Assembly: GCF_026241095.1 (NCBI RefSeq)
Contig: NZ_JAPFGB010000002.1
Span: 303,833 to 367,832, forward strand
DNA from: Saccharopolyspora sp. NFXS83
GTDB taxonomy: Bacteria; Actinomycetota; Actinomycetes; Mycobacteriales; Pseudonocardiaceae
Length of the DNA: 64,000 nt
Direction: 5' to 3'
In this document: positions 43,715 to 51,934 of the stretch, piece after piece
How positions within the stretch are numbered: position 1 is the first letter of the stretch
Layout of the letters: each line of letters begins with the position of its first letter
Made by a program: the position numbers and the translations under genes
Notes under the pieces: generated by a model
What the model saw: only the letters and a program-made list of their open reading frames with translations
Told to the model about the DNA's origin: nothing
The model's database searches: none

Positions 43715-44446
43715 CTAGTCCTCCATGCGCTCGTAGAGCGGGCGCAGGCTCAGGAGGTGTTCGCGCACCAAGGTCTCGGCGGTGTCGGCCTCGCCGCCGG
43801 CGACGGCCTCGTAGACCTTCGCGTGGTCCTCGTCGATCCCCTCCCACGCCTGCCGGGCCACCCGCTCGCGGTGCATCCGCCCGCTCAGGACCACGTTGAT
43901 CGGCTGGCACATCACGTGCAGCAGCGGGTTCCCGCTGATCGACACGAGCGTGGTGTGGAAGTCCCAGTGGACGGTGAAGCCCTCCTCCGGGTCGAGGTGC
44001 CCGGTGTGCTCCACGGTGCGCCGAAGTTCGTCGAGGTCCTCGGCGGTGGCGCGTTCGGCGGCCAGCCGCGCGGCGTGCGGCTCCAGCAGCAGGCGGGCTT
44101 CGAGCAGGTTGTCGACGCTCAAGCTCCGCGAGTTGACCAGCAGTCCGAGGCTGCCGCCGAGGTTGTCGGCGATCAGGCCCGCATCCGGCGCGGCCACGAA
44201 GCTGCCGCCGGTGGCACCTCGGGTGGTGTCGATCAGGTGCTGGCTGGCGAGCTGGCGCAGCGCCTCGCGCACGGTGCTGCGGCTGACGCCGAACATCGAG
44301 CCGAGCTCGGTCTCGCTGGGCAACCGCGACCCGGAGGGCAGTGCTCCGCTGACGATCTGGTCCCGCAACTGCTCGGCGACCTGCCGGTACGCCGCCTGCA
44401 CGGGACGCACCCGCAGGCGGGCGGGACCGCCTGGATCAGCCGTCAT
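43715..44446 (-). CDS. GntR-family (FadR subfamily) transcriptional regulator
   Basis: 243 residues from ATG 44446 with GAGG four bases upstream. The winged helix is YRQVAEQLRDQIVSGALPSGSRLPSETELGSMFGVSRSTVREALRQLASQHLI (about 18-72). The FCD-type helical domain follows with metal-site residues in the pattern D..H (HWDFHTTLVSISGN), H (DEDHAKVYEAV) and H (VREHLLSLRP). Such regulators respond to small carboxylates or acyl-CoA compounds. Its gene lies between two operons that share the TGTCAGAC core, and it should repress both until the inducing acid appears. Confidence 0.92.
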   Translation of the reverse strand: MTADPGGPARLRVRPVQAAYRQVAEQLRDQIVSGALPSGSRLPSETELGSMFGVSRSTVREALRQLASQHLIDTTRGATGGSFVAAPDAGLIADNLGGSLGLLVNSRSLSVDNLLEARLLLEPHAARLAAERATAEDLDELRRTVEHTGHLDPEEGFTVHWDFHTTLVSISGNPLLHVMCQPINVVLSGRMHRERVARQAWEGIDEDHAKVYEAVAGGEADTAETLVREHLLSLRPLYERMED

Positions 44447-44549
44447 GTCGCCTCGCTCTTCCTCGGCCGGGTCCCGGTCGCACTCGCACCGATCGTGTCG
44501 CCCCAGGGTACGGGACGCCACCCATTTCCCCGAGCAACCGCGATTCTAA

Positions 44550-44560
44550 TTGTCAGACGT
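44550..44560. promoter_or_regulatory. GntR-type operator between the regulator and MaoC operon
   Basis: TTGTCAGACGT matches the FadR-type pattern and shares TGTCAGAC with the site at 43648-43660. It lies in the 226-base divergent spacer and could block both gntR and the MaoC operon. Confidence 0.55.
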
Positions 44561-44672
44561 ATTGCGTCGCGGTCGGCGCGCGACGCATACTCCCGGAAGC
44601 TCCTGGCGCGGTCGCCACTGCCGATCCGCGCTGCGGAGCCTCGGCGACAAGCACGGAACAGGAGGTGCGGCG

Positions 44673-45212
44673 GTGGCCGTGCACGGAGGTCGGCAAGGGC
44701 GCTACTTCGAGGACTTCGTCGTCGGGGACGTCTACAAGCACCCGCTGGGTCGCACGATCAGCGAGGCGGACAACACCTGGTTCACCTTGCTCACGATGAA
44801 CACCCATCCCGCGCACTTCGACGCGCACTACGCCTCGAAGACGCCGTTCGAGAAGGTCCTGGTCAACTCGGGCCTCACCATCGCGATGCTGCTCGGCCAG
44901 AGCGTCAGCGACATCAGCCAGCGCGCCGTCGCGAACCTGGCGATGACCAACATCCAGCTCACCCACCCCGTGTTCGTCGGCGACACCCTCTACGGCGAGT
45001 CGATCTGCACCGGCACGCGGGAGTCGAAGTCCAAGCCGTACGCGGGCCTGGTCAACGTGCACACCCGCGCGCTCAACGCCGACGGCGACCAGTGCCTGTC
45101 GTTCGACCGCACGGTGCTGATCTACAAGCGGGAGCACGCCGCCGCGATCGACTCGTTCCCCACCGCGAAGAACGGCCCGCTGTCGCTGGAGACCCACGGA
45201 GGTGAGGCATGA
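44673..45212 (+). CDS. MaoC-family acyl-CoA hydratase
   Basis: 179 residues from GTG 44673, seven bases after AGGAGG. Upstream in-frame sequence is shadow-like. The hot-dog fold and hydratase motif are visible: YFEDFVVGDVYKHPLGRTISEADNTWFTLLTMNTHPAHFDAHYAS (catalytic Asp and His of the hydratase-2 motif) and QLTHPVFVGDTLYGESICTG. It closely resembles mesaconyl-CoA or itaconyl-CoA hydratases and mycobacterial Rv2499c-type proteins. It should add water to an unsaturated C5 acyl-CoA to give citramalyl-CoA or a related 3-hydroxyacyl-CoA. The stop overlaps the CoA-transferase ATG by ATGA. Confidence 0.9.
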   Translation: MAVHGGRQGRYFEDFVVGDVYKHPLGRTISEADNTWFTLLTMNTHPAHFDAHYASKTPFEKVLVNSGLTIAMLLGQSVSDISQRAVANLAMTNIQLTHPVFVGDTLYGESICTGTRESKSKPYAGLVNVHTRALNADGDQCLSFDRTVLIYKREHAAAIDSFPTAKNGPLSLETHGGEA

Positions 45213-46438
45213 GCAGGCTGCCCCTGGAGGACGTGCGGATCCTGGCCGTCGAGCAGTACGGCGCCGGACCGTTCGGGTCCGTGCACCTGGCCGACCTCGG
45301 CGCGGAGATCATCAAGATCGAGGACCCGCGCTTCGGCGGCGACGTCGGCCGCCTCACCCCGCCCTACGCCGAGGACGGCGACTCGCTGTTCTTCGAGGCG
45401 TTCAACCGCAACAAGCGCTCCGTCGTGCTCGACCTCAACAGCGCCGCGGGCCGCGAGGTCTTCGAGAAGCTGGTGGCCGTCAGCGACGCGGTGTACTCGA
45501 ACCTGCGCGGCGACGTGCCCGCGAAGATGGGCATCCGCTACGAGGACCTCAAGCACCTCAACCCGCGGATCGTGTGCTGCTCGCTGTCCGGCTACGGCAT
45601 GACCGGGCCGCGCGCGAAGCAGCCGGGCTACGACTACATGCTGCAGGGCCTCGCGGGCTGGATGTCGGTCACCGGCGAGCCGGACGGTCCCCCGACCAAG
45701 TCCGGACTGTCCATGGTGGACTACTCGGGCGGCCTGGTGGCCGGGCTGTCGCTGCTGTCGGCGATCCACGGCGCGCGCCGCGACGGCGTGGGCTCGGACT
45801 GCGACGTGAGCCTGTACGACACGGCGATCGGCATGCTCACCTACCTCGCCACCTGGCACCTCAACGCCGGGTTCGAACCGCAGCGCACGCACCACTCGGC
45901 GCACCCGAGCCTGGTGCCGTTCCAGAACTTCCCCACCGCCGACTCGTGGATCGTGATCGGCTGCGCGAAGCAGAAGTTCTGGGAGAAGTTCGTCGAGGTG
46001 CTCGGCTCCCCCGCCTGGACCGCCGAGCAGCGGTTCGCCACGACCTCGGACCGCTACGAGAACTCCGCGGACTGCGTGCGGCTGATCGAGCAGGAACTCG
46101 CCCGCCGCGGCACCGCCGAGTGGCTGGGCCTGCTGGAGGCCGCCGGTGTCCCGTGCGCGCCGATCAACACGATTCCGCAGGCGCTGCAAGAAGAACACAC
46201 CGAAGCGCGCGGTCTGGTCGTCACCACCGAGCACCCGCGATTCGGCCAGGTCAAGCAGGTCGCCTCCCCGGTGCGTGCCGGCGAGCCCCGCGCCGAGCAC
46301 CAGCGAGCACCGTTCCTCGGCGAACACACGTCGTCCACTTTGGACGAACTGCTCGGGCTGGACGCGGCGGAGTTCCAGCGGTTGGCCGGCGAAGGTGCTT
46401 TCGGAGCGAAGGGAGACGCGCCGTGGATTTCGAGCTGA
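45209..46438 (+). CDS. CaiB/BaiF family CoA-transferase
   Basis: 409 residues of a class III CoA-transferase: LEDVRILAVEQYGAGPFGSVHLADLGAEIIKIEDP at the start, NRNKRSVVLDLNSAAGREVFEKLV, SGYGMTGPRAKQPGYDYMLQGLAGWMSVTGEPDGPPTKSG, and the predicted nucleophile aspartate D171 in SMVDYSGGL. These enzymes move CoA between carboxylates, here probably from succinyl-CoA to itaconate, mesaconate or a related acid. The 3' end overlaps the acyl-CoA dehydrogenase start by 16 bases. The position between the hydratase and lyase genes matches known ict-ich-ccl type clusters. Confidence 0.9.
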   Translation: MSRLPLEDVRILAVEQYGAGPFGSVHLADLGAEIIKIEDPRFGGDVGRLTPPYAEDGDSLFFEAFNRNKRSVVLDLNSAAGREVFEKLVAVSDAVYSNLRGDVPAKMGIRYEDLKHLNPRIVCCSLSGYGMTGPRAKQPGYDYMLQGLAGWMSVTGEPDGPPTKSGLSMVDYSGGLVAGLSLLSAIHGARRDGVGSDCDVSLYDTAIGMLTYLATWHLNAGFEPQRTHHSAHPSLVPFQNFPTADSWIVIGCAKQKFWEKFVEVLGSPAWTAEQRFATTSDRYENSADCVRLIEQELARRGTAEWLGLLEAAGVPCAPINTIPQALQEEHTEARGLVVTTEHPRFGQVKQVASPVRAGEPRAEHQRAPFLGEHTSSTLDELLGLDAAEFQRLAGEGAFGAKGDAPWISS

Positions 46439-47589
46439 ACGAGGACCAGGCCCAGTTCCAGCAGGTCCTGCGGGACTTCGTGAACACCGAGATCGTGCCG
46501 GTCGCCAAGGAGTACGAGCACGAGGGCCGCTACCCCACCGAGATCGTGGCGAAGATGGGCGAACTCGGCCTGTTCGGGCTGATGATCCCCGAGGAGTACG
46601 GGGGCGTCGACGCGGACTTCGTGTCGTTCACCCTCGTGTTCGAGGAGATCGCGCGCGGCTGGATGGGCGTGGCGGGCATCCTCGGCAGCCACTCGGTCTC
46701 CACCTGGATGCTCAGCAGGCACGGCACCGAAGAGCAGAAGCGCAAGTACCTGCCGGAACTGGCCACCGGCGCGCGCCGCACCGGCATCGCGCTGACCGAA
46801 CCGGACGCGGGCACCGATCTGCAGGGCATCCGCACCACCGCCGAACGCGACGGCGACCACTACGTCGTCAACGGCAGCAAGATGTGGATCACCAACGCGC
46901 GCTACGCCGACCCGCTGCCGGTGCTGGTGAAGACCGATCGCAGCGCCGAACCCGCGCACAAGGGCATGAGCGTGCTGCTCATCGACGCGGACACGCCCGG
47001 TTTCACGGTCACCAAGGACATCCCGAAGCTCGGCTACAAGGGCACCGAGTCCTGCGAGGTCGTCTTCGAGGACGTGCGGGTCCCCGCGGAGAACCTGCTC
47101 GGCGGCGTCGAAGGTCGCGGCATGCAGCAGGTGCTCTCCGCGCTGGAGACGGGACGGCTCAACATCGCCGGTCGCAGCCTCGGCATCGCGCAGCGCTCCT
47201 ACGACGAAGCGCTCGCCTACGCCTCCGAGCGCAAGGCGTTCGGCAAGCCCATCGCCGAGTTCCAGGCCATCCAGATCCGGATCGCGGAGATGGCCACCCA
47301 GTTGCAGGCCGCGCGACTGCTGTCCTACTGGTCTGCCAGCAAGCTCGACAGCGGCGAACGCGCCGACCTGCAGACGGGCATGGCGAAGTTGTTCGCCTCC
47401 GAGGTCGCGCTGCAGGCCGCGCAGGAGTCGATGCGGGTGCACGGCGGGTACGGCTACTCCGCCGAGTTCGAGATCGAACGGCTCTACCGCGACTCGATCC
47501 TGATGACCATCGGCGAGGGCACCAGCGACATCATGCGCACCGTCATCGCGAAATCCCTGGTGGCGGGCAAGGGGAAGGTCGGATGGTGA
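46423..47589 (+). CDS. Acyl-CoA dehydrogenase
   Basis: 388 residues from GTG 46423 with AAGGGAG seven bases upstream. Landmarks are FGLMIPEEYGGVDADFVSF, IALTEPDAGTDLQGI and VNGSKMWITNARYADPL (FAD and substrate contacts), YASERKAFGKPIAEFQAIQ and MRVHGGYGYSAEFEIERLYRD. The catalytic base is glutamate E365 in TIGEGTSDIMR. It oxidises an acyl-CoA to the 2,3-enoyl-CoA, passing electrons to ETF. In this operon a methylsuccinyl-CoA or glutaryl-type substrate feeding the hydratase is plausible, but short branched acyl-CoAs also fit. Confidence 0.92.
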   Translation: MDFELNEDQAQFQQVLRDFVNTEIVPVAKEYEHEGRYPTEIVAKMGELGLFGLMIPEEYGGVDADFVSFTLVFEEIARGWMGVAGILGSHSVSTWMLSRHGTEEQKRKYLPELATGARRTGIALTEPDAGTDLQGIRTTAERDGDHYVVNGSKMWITNARYADPLPVLVKTDRSAEPAHKGMSVLLIDADTPGFTVTKDIPKLGYKGTESCEVVFEDVRVPAENLLGGVEGRGMQQVLSALETGRLNIAGRSLGIAQRSYDEALAYASERKAFGKPIAEFQAIQIRIAEMATQLQAARLLSYWSASKLDSGERADLQTGMAKLFASEVALQAAQESMRVHGGYGYSAEFEIERLYRDSILMTIGEGTSDIMRTVIAKSLVAGKGKVGW

Positions 47590-48419
47590 ACCCGCGCAGC
47601 TGGCTGTTCTGCCCCGCCGACCGCCCCGACCGCCTGCGCAAGGCCGCCGGCTCAGCGGACGTCGTGGTCGCCGACCTCGAAGACGCCGTGCACGTCGACG
47701 GCAAGCGCGCCGCCCGCGAAGCCCTGCTCCCGGTGCTGGCGGAGGACCCGGACCGCGCGAGCCGGATCTGGGTGCGGATCAACAACGACGAGCACGACCT
47801 CGACGACGACTTGGCGGCGCTGCGGGGCCTCCCGGTGGCCGGGATCGTCGTGCCGAAGGCGGAATCGGCGGTGCTGCGGGAGGTTTCCTCCCGCACCGAG
47901 GTGCCGCTGCTGGCGCTGATCGAGACGGCGACCGGGCTGTGGCAGGCCAGGGAACTGGCGACCGTGGAACGGGTGCGGTCGCTGAGCCTGGGCGAGTACG
48001 ACCTCGCCGACGACCTCGGCGTCGCCGCGCCGGAGGTCGACGCGGAACCGCTGCGGTGGGCGCGCTCGCGCGTGGTGGCCGCGGCAGCCGCAGCCGGGCT
48101 CGCACCACCGCCCGCTCCGGTGTCGGTGGAACTGGCCGACCCGGACTCGTACACGGCGGACACCCAGCGGCTGCAGCGGTTCGGCTTCTTCGGCCGGATG
48201 TGCATCCACCCCCAGCAGGTCGCCCGGGTCCACGACGCGATCCGCCCCGGCTCCGCCGAGGTGGCGCGGGCCCGCGAGGTCGTGCACGCCGCCGACCAGG
48301 CCGAACGGGACGGGCACGCGGTCCTGGTGGTCGACGGCCGCATGATCGACGCCCCCGTGGTGCGGCGCGCCCGGCGAGTCCTGGACCTGGCCGCGGCGGA
48401 TCGGACCGAGCCCGCCTGA
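47583..48419 (+). CDS. CitE-like (citramalyl-/3-hydroxyacyl-CoA) lyase
   Basis: 278 residues of the HpcH/HpaI-CitE family. RSWLFCPADRPDRLRKAAGSADVVVADLEDAVHVDGK contains the CoA-binding arginine and the metal-ligand glutamate, followed by RIWVRINN, VPKAESA, LLALIETATGLWQA (second Glu), LGEYDLADDLG (Asp) and GFFGRMCIHPQQVARVHDA. Stand-alone CitE proteins cleave citramalyl-CoA, malyl-CoA or 3-hydroxy-3-methylglutaryl-like thioesters into acetyl-CoA and a keto acid. ATG 47583 overlaps the previous stop by seven bases; a GTG one codon later is an equal alternative. It ends the operon before a long hairpin. Confidence 0.9.
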   Translation: MVNPRSWLFCPADRPDRLRKAAGSADVVVADLEDAVHVDGKRAAREALLPVLAEDPDRASRIWVRINNDEHDLDDDLAALRGLPVAGIVVPKAESAVLREVSSRTEVPLLALIETATGLWQARELATVERVRSLSLGEYDLADDLGVAAPEVDAEPLRWARSRVVAAAAAAGLAPPPAPVSVELADPDSYTADTQRLQRFGFFGRMCIHPQQVARVHDAIRPGSAEVARAREVVHAADQAERDGHAVLVVDGRMIDAPVVRRARRVLDLAAADRTEPA

Positions 48420-48458
48420 CCCGCCCGGCGGGCCGCTGGACCACAGCGCCCCCAGACC

Positions 48459-48499
48459 GCGGGTGGCCGTCCTGTCCACAAGACGAGGCGGCCACCCGC
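48459..48499. terminator. Bidirectional hairpin terminator
   Basis: GCGGGTGGCC (48459-48468) pairs perfectly with GGCCACCCGC (48490-48499) across a 21-base loop, between the convergent CitE-like and Lrp genes. Confidence 0.65.
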
Positions 48500-48569
48500 C
48501 CCCAACTCGGGACCCTTCGGAGCCGAACCACGCGAAATCCCCGCTGTGCGCGGAGATTCCTCGATCCGG

Positions 48570-49049
48570 TCACCCGTCGGCGCGTTGTTCCAGCAGTGGG
48601 GTGAGGCGGTAGTCGACGAGGTCGCTCATGACCAGCGCGGTGTCGGTGCGCTCCACGCCGGGGATCGCGAGCACCTGGCCCGCGATGCGGTACAGGTCGT
48701 CGGTGTCGCGCGCCACGACCTGCACGAGCAGATCGGTGTGCCCGCTGATGCCCGAGACCTCCAGCACCTCGGGAATCGCGCGCAACGCGTCGGACACCGG
48801 CGTGAGCCGGGACTGGGTGACGCGGGTGGTCACGTACGCCCGCAGCGGATATCCCAGCGCCCGCGGGTCGACGCGGCGCTCGAACGAGCTCAGGGCGCCG
48901 CGTTCCTCCAGCCTGCTCACCCGGCTCTGCACCGTGTTGCGCGACAGCCCGGTCTCCTCGGCCAGGGCGCTGATCGTGGCGCGGGGCGTGCGGGTGATCG
49001 CCAGCAGCAGGCGGGCGTCCACGGCGTCGACTGAGTCCGGAGTGGGCAC
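48570..49049 (-). CDS. Lrp/AsnC-family transcriptional regulator
   Basis: 159 residues from GTG 49049 with AAGGAG nine bases upstream. The HTH is VDARLLLAITRTPRATISALAEETGLSRNTVQSRVSRLEERGAL, and the C-terminal RAM (effector-binding) domain contains ISGHTDLLVQVVARDTDDLYRI and IPGVERTDTALVMSDLVDYRLTPLL. Such proteins bind amino acids and regulate neighbouring metabolic genes as octamers. The divergent gene encodes a thiamine-diphosphate E1-like enzyme, the probable target. Confidence 0.92.
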   Translation of the reverse strand: MPTPDSVDAVDARLLLAITRTPRATISALAEETGLSRNTVQSRVSRLEERGALSSFERRVDPRALGYPLRAYVTTRVTQSRLTPVSDALRAIPEVLEVSGISGHTDLLVQVVARDTDDLYRIAGQVLAIPGVERTDTALVMSDLVDYRLTPLLEQRADG

Positions 49050-49203
49050 TCTGCTCAACTCCTTCCGAGCTCGGACAGGTCGGGCTGGGCAATCTGCTTC
49101 ATTATGCGCCCCCATCTTGTGCAGAACGCAGCGAGTTGATGGGCTTTCCGTTATTCGTGCTCAAAGGTGGCGGTGGCCGCCTGGTGAGGGAGGTATTCGG
49201 TCG

Positions 49204-51543
49204 ATGGTGGACAACGCAGTCGCCCACGAGGACGCGACGCGCGGCGGAGGTGCTCGCGAGGACGCGGCGCTCGCGGAGATCGAGCGGCGCGTCCTGTGGC
49301 TGTCCACGGCGATCATCCACGAGGCGAACCGGAACCGGCCGAACCCGTCGGGCCTGAAGGTCGGCGGGCACCAGGCGTCCTGCGCCTCGATGGTGTCGAT
49401 CATGACGGCGTTGTGGTTCCACGAGCTCGGCCCGGACGACCGGGTGTCGGTGAAACCCCACGCCTCCCCCGTGCTGCACGCCATCAACTACCTCATCGGC
49501 GAGCTCGACGAGAGCTACCTGCCGACGCTGCGCGAGTTCGGCGGGCTGCAGAGCTACCCGAGCCGCTCGAAGGACCCCGACCCGGTGGACTACTCCACCG
49601 GCTCCGTCGGCATCGGGGCGACCGCGCCGATCTGGGGCGCGCTGGCTCGGCGCTACGTGCGCTCCACCACCGAACGCGGCGGCACCGGGCGCCAGTTCTC
49701 CCTCGTCGGCGACGCGGAGCTCGACGAGGGCGCGGTGTGGGAGGCGCTGCTGGACCCGTCGGTGGCCGAACTCGGCGAACTGGTCTGGATCGTCGACCTC
49801 AACCGGCAGTCCCTGGACCGGGTGGTGCCGAACATCGCCGCCGGGCGGCTGCGCGGCATGTTCGCCGCCGCGGGCTGGCAGACCCTGGAGCTCAAGTACG
49901 GGCGGCTGCTGGAGGAGCTGTTCATCCGGCCCGGCGGCGCGCAGCTGCGCGACCGCATCGACGGGATGACGAACCCCGAGTACCAGCGGCTGCTGCGCTG
50001 CGACGCCGCCCAGCTCCGCGATCGGCTGCCCGGCGACGGAGCGGACCGGGACGCGATCTCCGGCCTGCTCGCCGAACTGGACGACGCGACGCTGCTGGAC
50101 GCGGCGCGCAACCTCGGCGGCCACGACCTGGGCGCGCTGCGCGACGTGTTCGGCGACATCGACGACGACCGGCCGACGGTGATCTTCGCGTACACGGTGA
50201 AGGGCCACGGCCTGCCCACCGAAGGCCACCCGCAGAACCACTCCTCGCTGCTCACCCAGGAGCAGTTCGACGAACTCGCACCGAGGCTGGGCGCCGACGT
50301 GGACCGGCCGTGGGAGCGGTTCGCCGCCGACGGCGCCGCCGGTCGGCTGTGCGCCGAGACGGGGGCGCGGCTGCGGCGGGAGAGCACCTCCAGCACGCCG
50401 CCTCCCGCGTTGCCGCAGGACATCGGCCGCACCCCGGCTGGTGCCGCGACCACGCAGGCCGCGCTGGGCCGGGTGCTGCTCGACCTCACCCGGCAGTCCC
50501 CGGAGGCCGCGCGCCGCGTCGTCACCGTGTGCCCGGACGTCAGCTCCACCACCAACCTCGGTGGCTGGGTGAACAAGGTCGGCGTGTGGTCCTCGCGGCA
50601 ACGCCGCGACTGGTTCGCCGACGACGCCGAGACCATCCTGCACTGGCGCGAACAACCCACCGGCCAGCACCTCGAACTCGGCATCGCGGAGACGAACCTG
50701 GTGGGACTGCTGGGAGAACTCGGCGCCACCTGGAGCCGGTGGGGTGAGCCGCTGCTGCCGATCGGAGTGCTCTACGACCCGTTCGTGGAGCGCGCGCTGG
50801 AACCGTGGTCGTTCGGGATCTACGCGGGCGGGCAGTCGATCCTGGTCGGCACGCCCTCCGGGGTGAGCCTCGCGCCGGAGGGCGGCGCGCATCAGTCGAT
50901 CAAGACGCCGTCCATCGGCCTGGAGCAGCCGGGCTGCGTGAGCTACGAACCCGCGTTCGCGCTCGACGTGGAATGGGCGCTGCTGGCTTCGCTGGCGCAG
51001 CTGGGGAAACCGGACGGCTCCTCGGCGTACCTGCGGCTGTCGACGCGGCAGGTCGACCAGACCCTGGCAGCGGTCCCGACCGATCCGGCGGCCCGCGAAC
51101 GCCGCAGGCGCCAGGTCGTCGCGGGCGCGTATCCGTTGCGCAGCACGGAGAACCCGAAGTTGACCATCGCCGCGATGGGCGTGGCGGTGACCGAGGCGCT
51201 GGCCGCCGCGGACCGCCTCGGCCAGGCAGGCGTGGACACCGACGTGGTGTGCGTGACCAGTCCCGACCTGCTGTTCCGCGCGCTGCGGGCGCGGCAGGGC
51301 CGCCAGGAGGGTTCGAGCTGGATCTTGGACCAGGCGTTCCCCGCGCACCGGGCCGCGCCGCTGGTGACGGTCTGCGACGGGCATCCGCACACATTGGCCT
51401 ACCTCGCCACCATCAACCAGGTCCCCGGCACGACCCTGGGTGTGACGGGCTTCGGCCAGTCCGGCTCCCCCGAGGACGTGTACCACCACCACGGCCTCGA
51501 CACCGACAGCATCGTCCGCGCGGGCCTCGACCTGCTCGCTTGA
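49204..51543 (+). CDS. Thiamine-diphosphate E1 component / transketolase-like enzyme
   Basis: 779 residues from ATG 49204 after GGAGGT. The N-terminal domain resembles homodimeric pyruvate dehydrogenase E1 (AceE): NPSGLKVGGHQASCASMVSIMTALWFHEL, KPHASPVLHAINYLIGEL, FGGLQSYPSRSKDPDPVDYSTGSVGIGATAPIWG. The diphosphate-binding motif is GDAELDEGAVWEAL...WIVDLNRQSLD, followed by FAYTVKGHGLPTEGHPQNHS. The mid-domain HLELGIAETNLVGLLGELG and the C-terminal GVTGFGQSGSPEDVYHHHGLD are transketolase-like. AceE itself is about 100 residues longer. It likely decarboxylates a 2-oxo acid, with a branched or aromatic acid possible given the divergent Lrp regulator. No E2 or E3 gene is adjacent. Confidence 0.85.
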   Translation: MVDNAVAHEDATRGGGAREDAALAEIERRVLWLSTAIIHEANRNRPNPSGLKVGGHQASCASMVSIMTALWFHELGPDDRVSVKPHASPVLHAINYLIGELDESYLPTLREFGGLQSYPSRSKDPDPVDYSTGSVGIGATAPIWGALARRYVRSTTERGGTGRQFSLVGDAELDEGAVWEALLDPSVAELGELVWIVDLNRQSLDRVVPNIAAGRLRGMFAAAGWQTLELKYGRLLEELFIRPGGAQLRDRIDGMTNPEYQRLLRCDAAQLRDRLPGDGADRDAISGLLAELDDATLLDAARNLGGHDLGALRDVFGDIDDDRPTVIFAYTVKGHGLPTEGHPQNHSSLLTQEQFDELAPRLGADVDRPWERFAADGAAGRLCAETGARLRRESTSSTPPPALPQDIGRTPAGAATTQAALGRVLLDLTRQSPEAARRVVTVCPDVSSTTNLGGWVNKVGVWSSRQRRDWFADDAETILHWREQPTGQHLELGIAETNLVGLLGELGATWSRWGEPLLPIGVLYDPFVERALEPWSFGIYAGGQSILVGTPSGVSLAPEGGAHQSIKTPSIGLEQPGCVSYEPAFALDVEWALLASLAQLGKPDGSSAYLRLSTRQVDQTLAAVPTDPAARERRRRQVVAGAYPLRSTENPKLTIAAMGVAVTEALAAADRLGQAGVDTDVVCVTSPDLLFRALRARQGRQEGSSWILDQAFPAHRAAPLVTVCDGHPHTLAYLATINQVPGTTLGVTGFGQSGSPEDVYHHHGLDTDSIVRAGLDLLA

Positions 51544-51551
51544 CGTCGGCG

Positions 51552-51602
51552 AGGTGAACGGCCCGTTCGTCCAGCGGAACCGGGCGAGCGAGCCGTTCAC
51601 CT
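51552..51602. terminator. Hairpin terminator behind the E1-like gene
   Basis: AGGTGAACGGC (51552-51562) pairs perfectly with GCCGTTCACCT (51592-51602), with further GCCCG/CGGGC pairing inside, starting eight bases after the stop codon. Confidence 0.7.
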
Positions 51603-51921
51603 CAACCCGCCGGGCCGCGTTCGCAGCCAGGGGGTCTTCTCCAGCGCCGCGAGGACCGATCGCCAGGAACTCCGCAGGACCGGTCGCCGCGCGGCGGGAG
51701 CTCGCGGCAGGACACCCGGGCCGGCGCCCCCGCTGGCACGACCGAACCACCACCGCGTGACCCCGCACCGGTGAACCCGGACGTCGCACCGTGCTCGGCG
51801 TCCCGATCGTGACGACCGCTGATGGGCGGCAACTACTCGCGAAAGTGGCGAGGGGTGGGTGAGCTTCGGCGGCAGGGGGTGCGCGGAGGCGGGTGTGCGA
51901 CCGGGTCGTTCGGGTCGCGCC
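51603..51921. other. Intergenic region, no gene seen
   Basis: About 320 bases between the terminator and the next promoter. Open frames are short and arginine-rich. The right end should contain the -35 element for the DUF6153 gene. Confidence 0.4.
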
Positions 51922-51927
51922 TAAGAT
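51922..51927 (+). promoter_or_regulatory. Probable -10 element giving a leaderless mRNA
   Basis: TAAGAT stands out from the GC-rich surroundings and lies seven bases before the GTG at 51935. Neither that GTG nor the ATG at 51926 has a ribosome site, which fits a leaderless transcript beginning at the GTG. Confidence 0.45.
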
Positions 51928-51934
51928 GCCGGGC

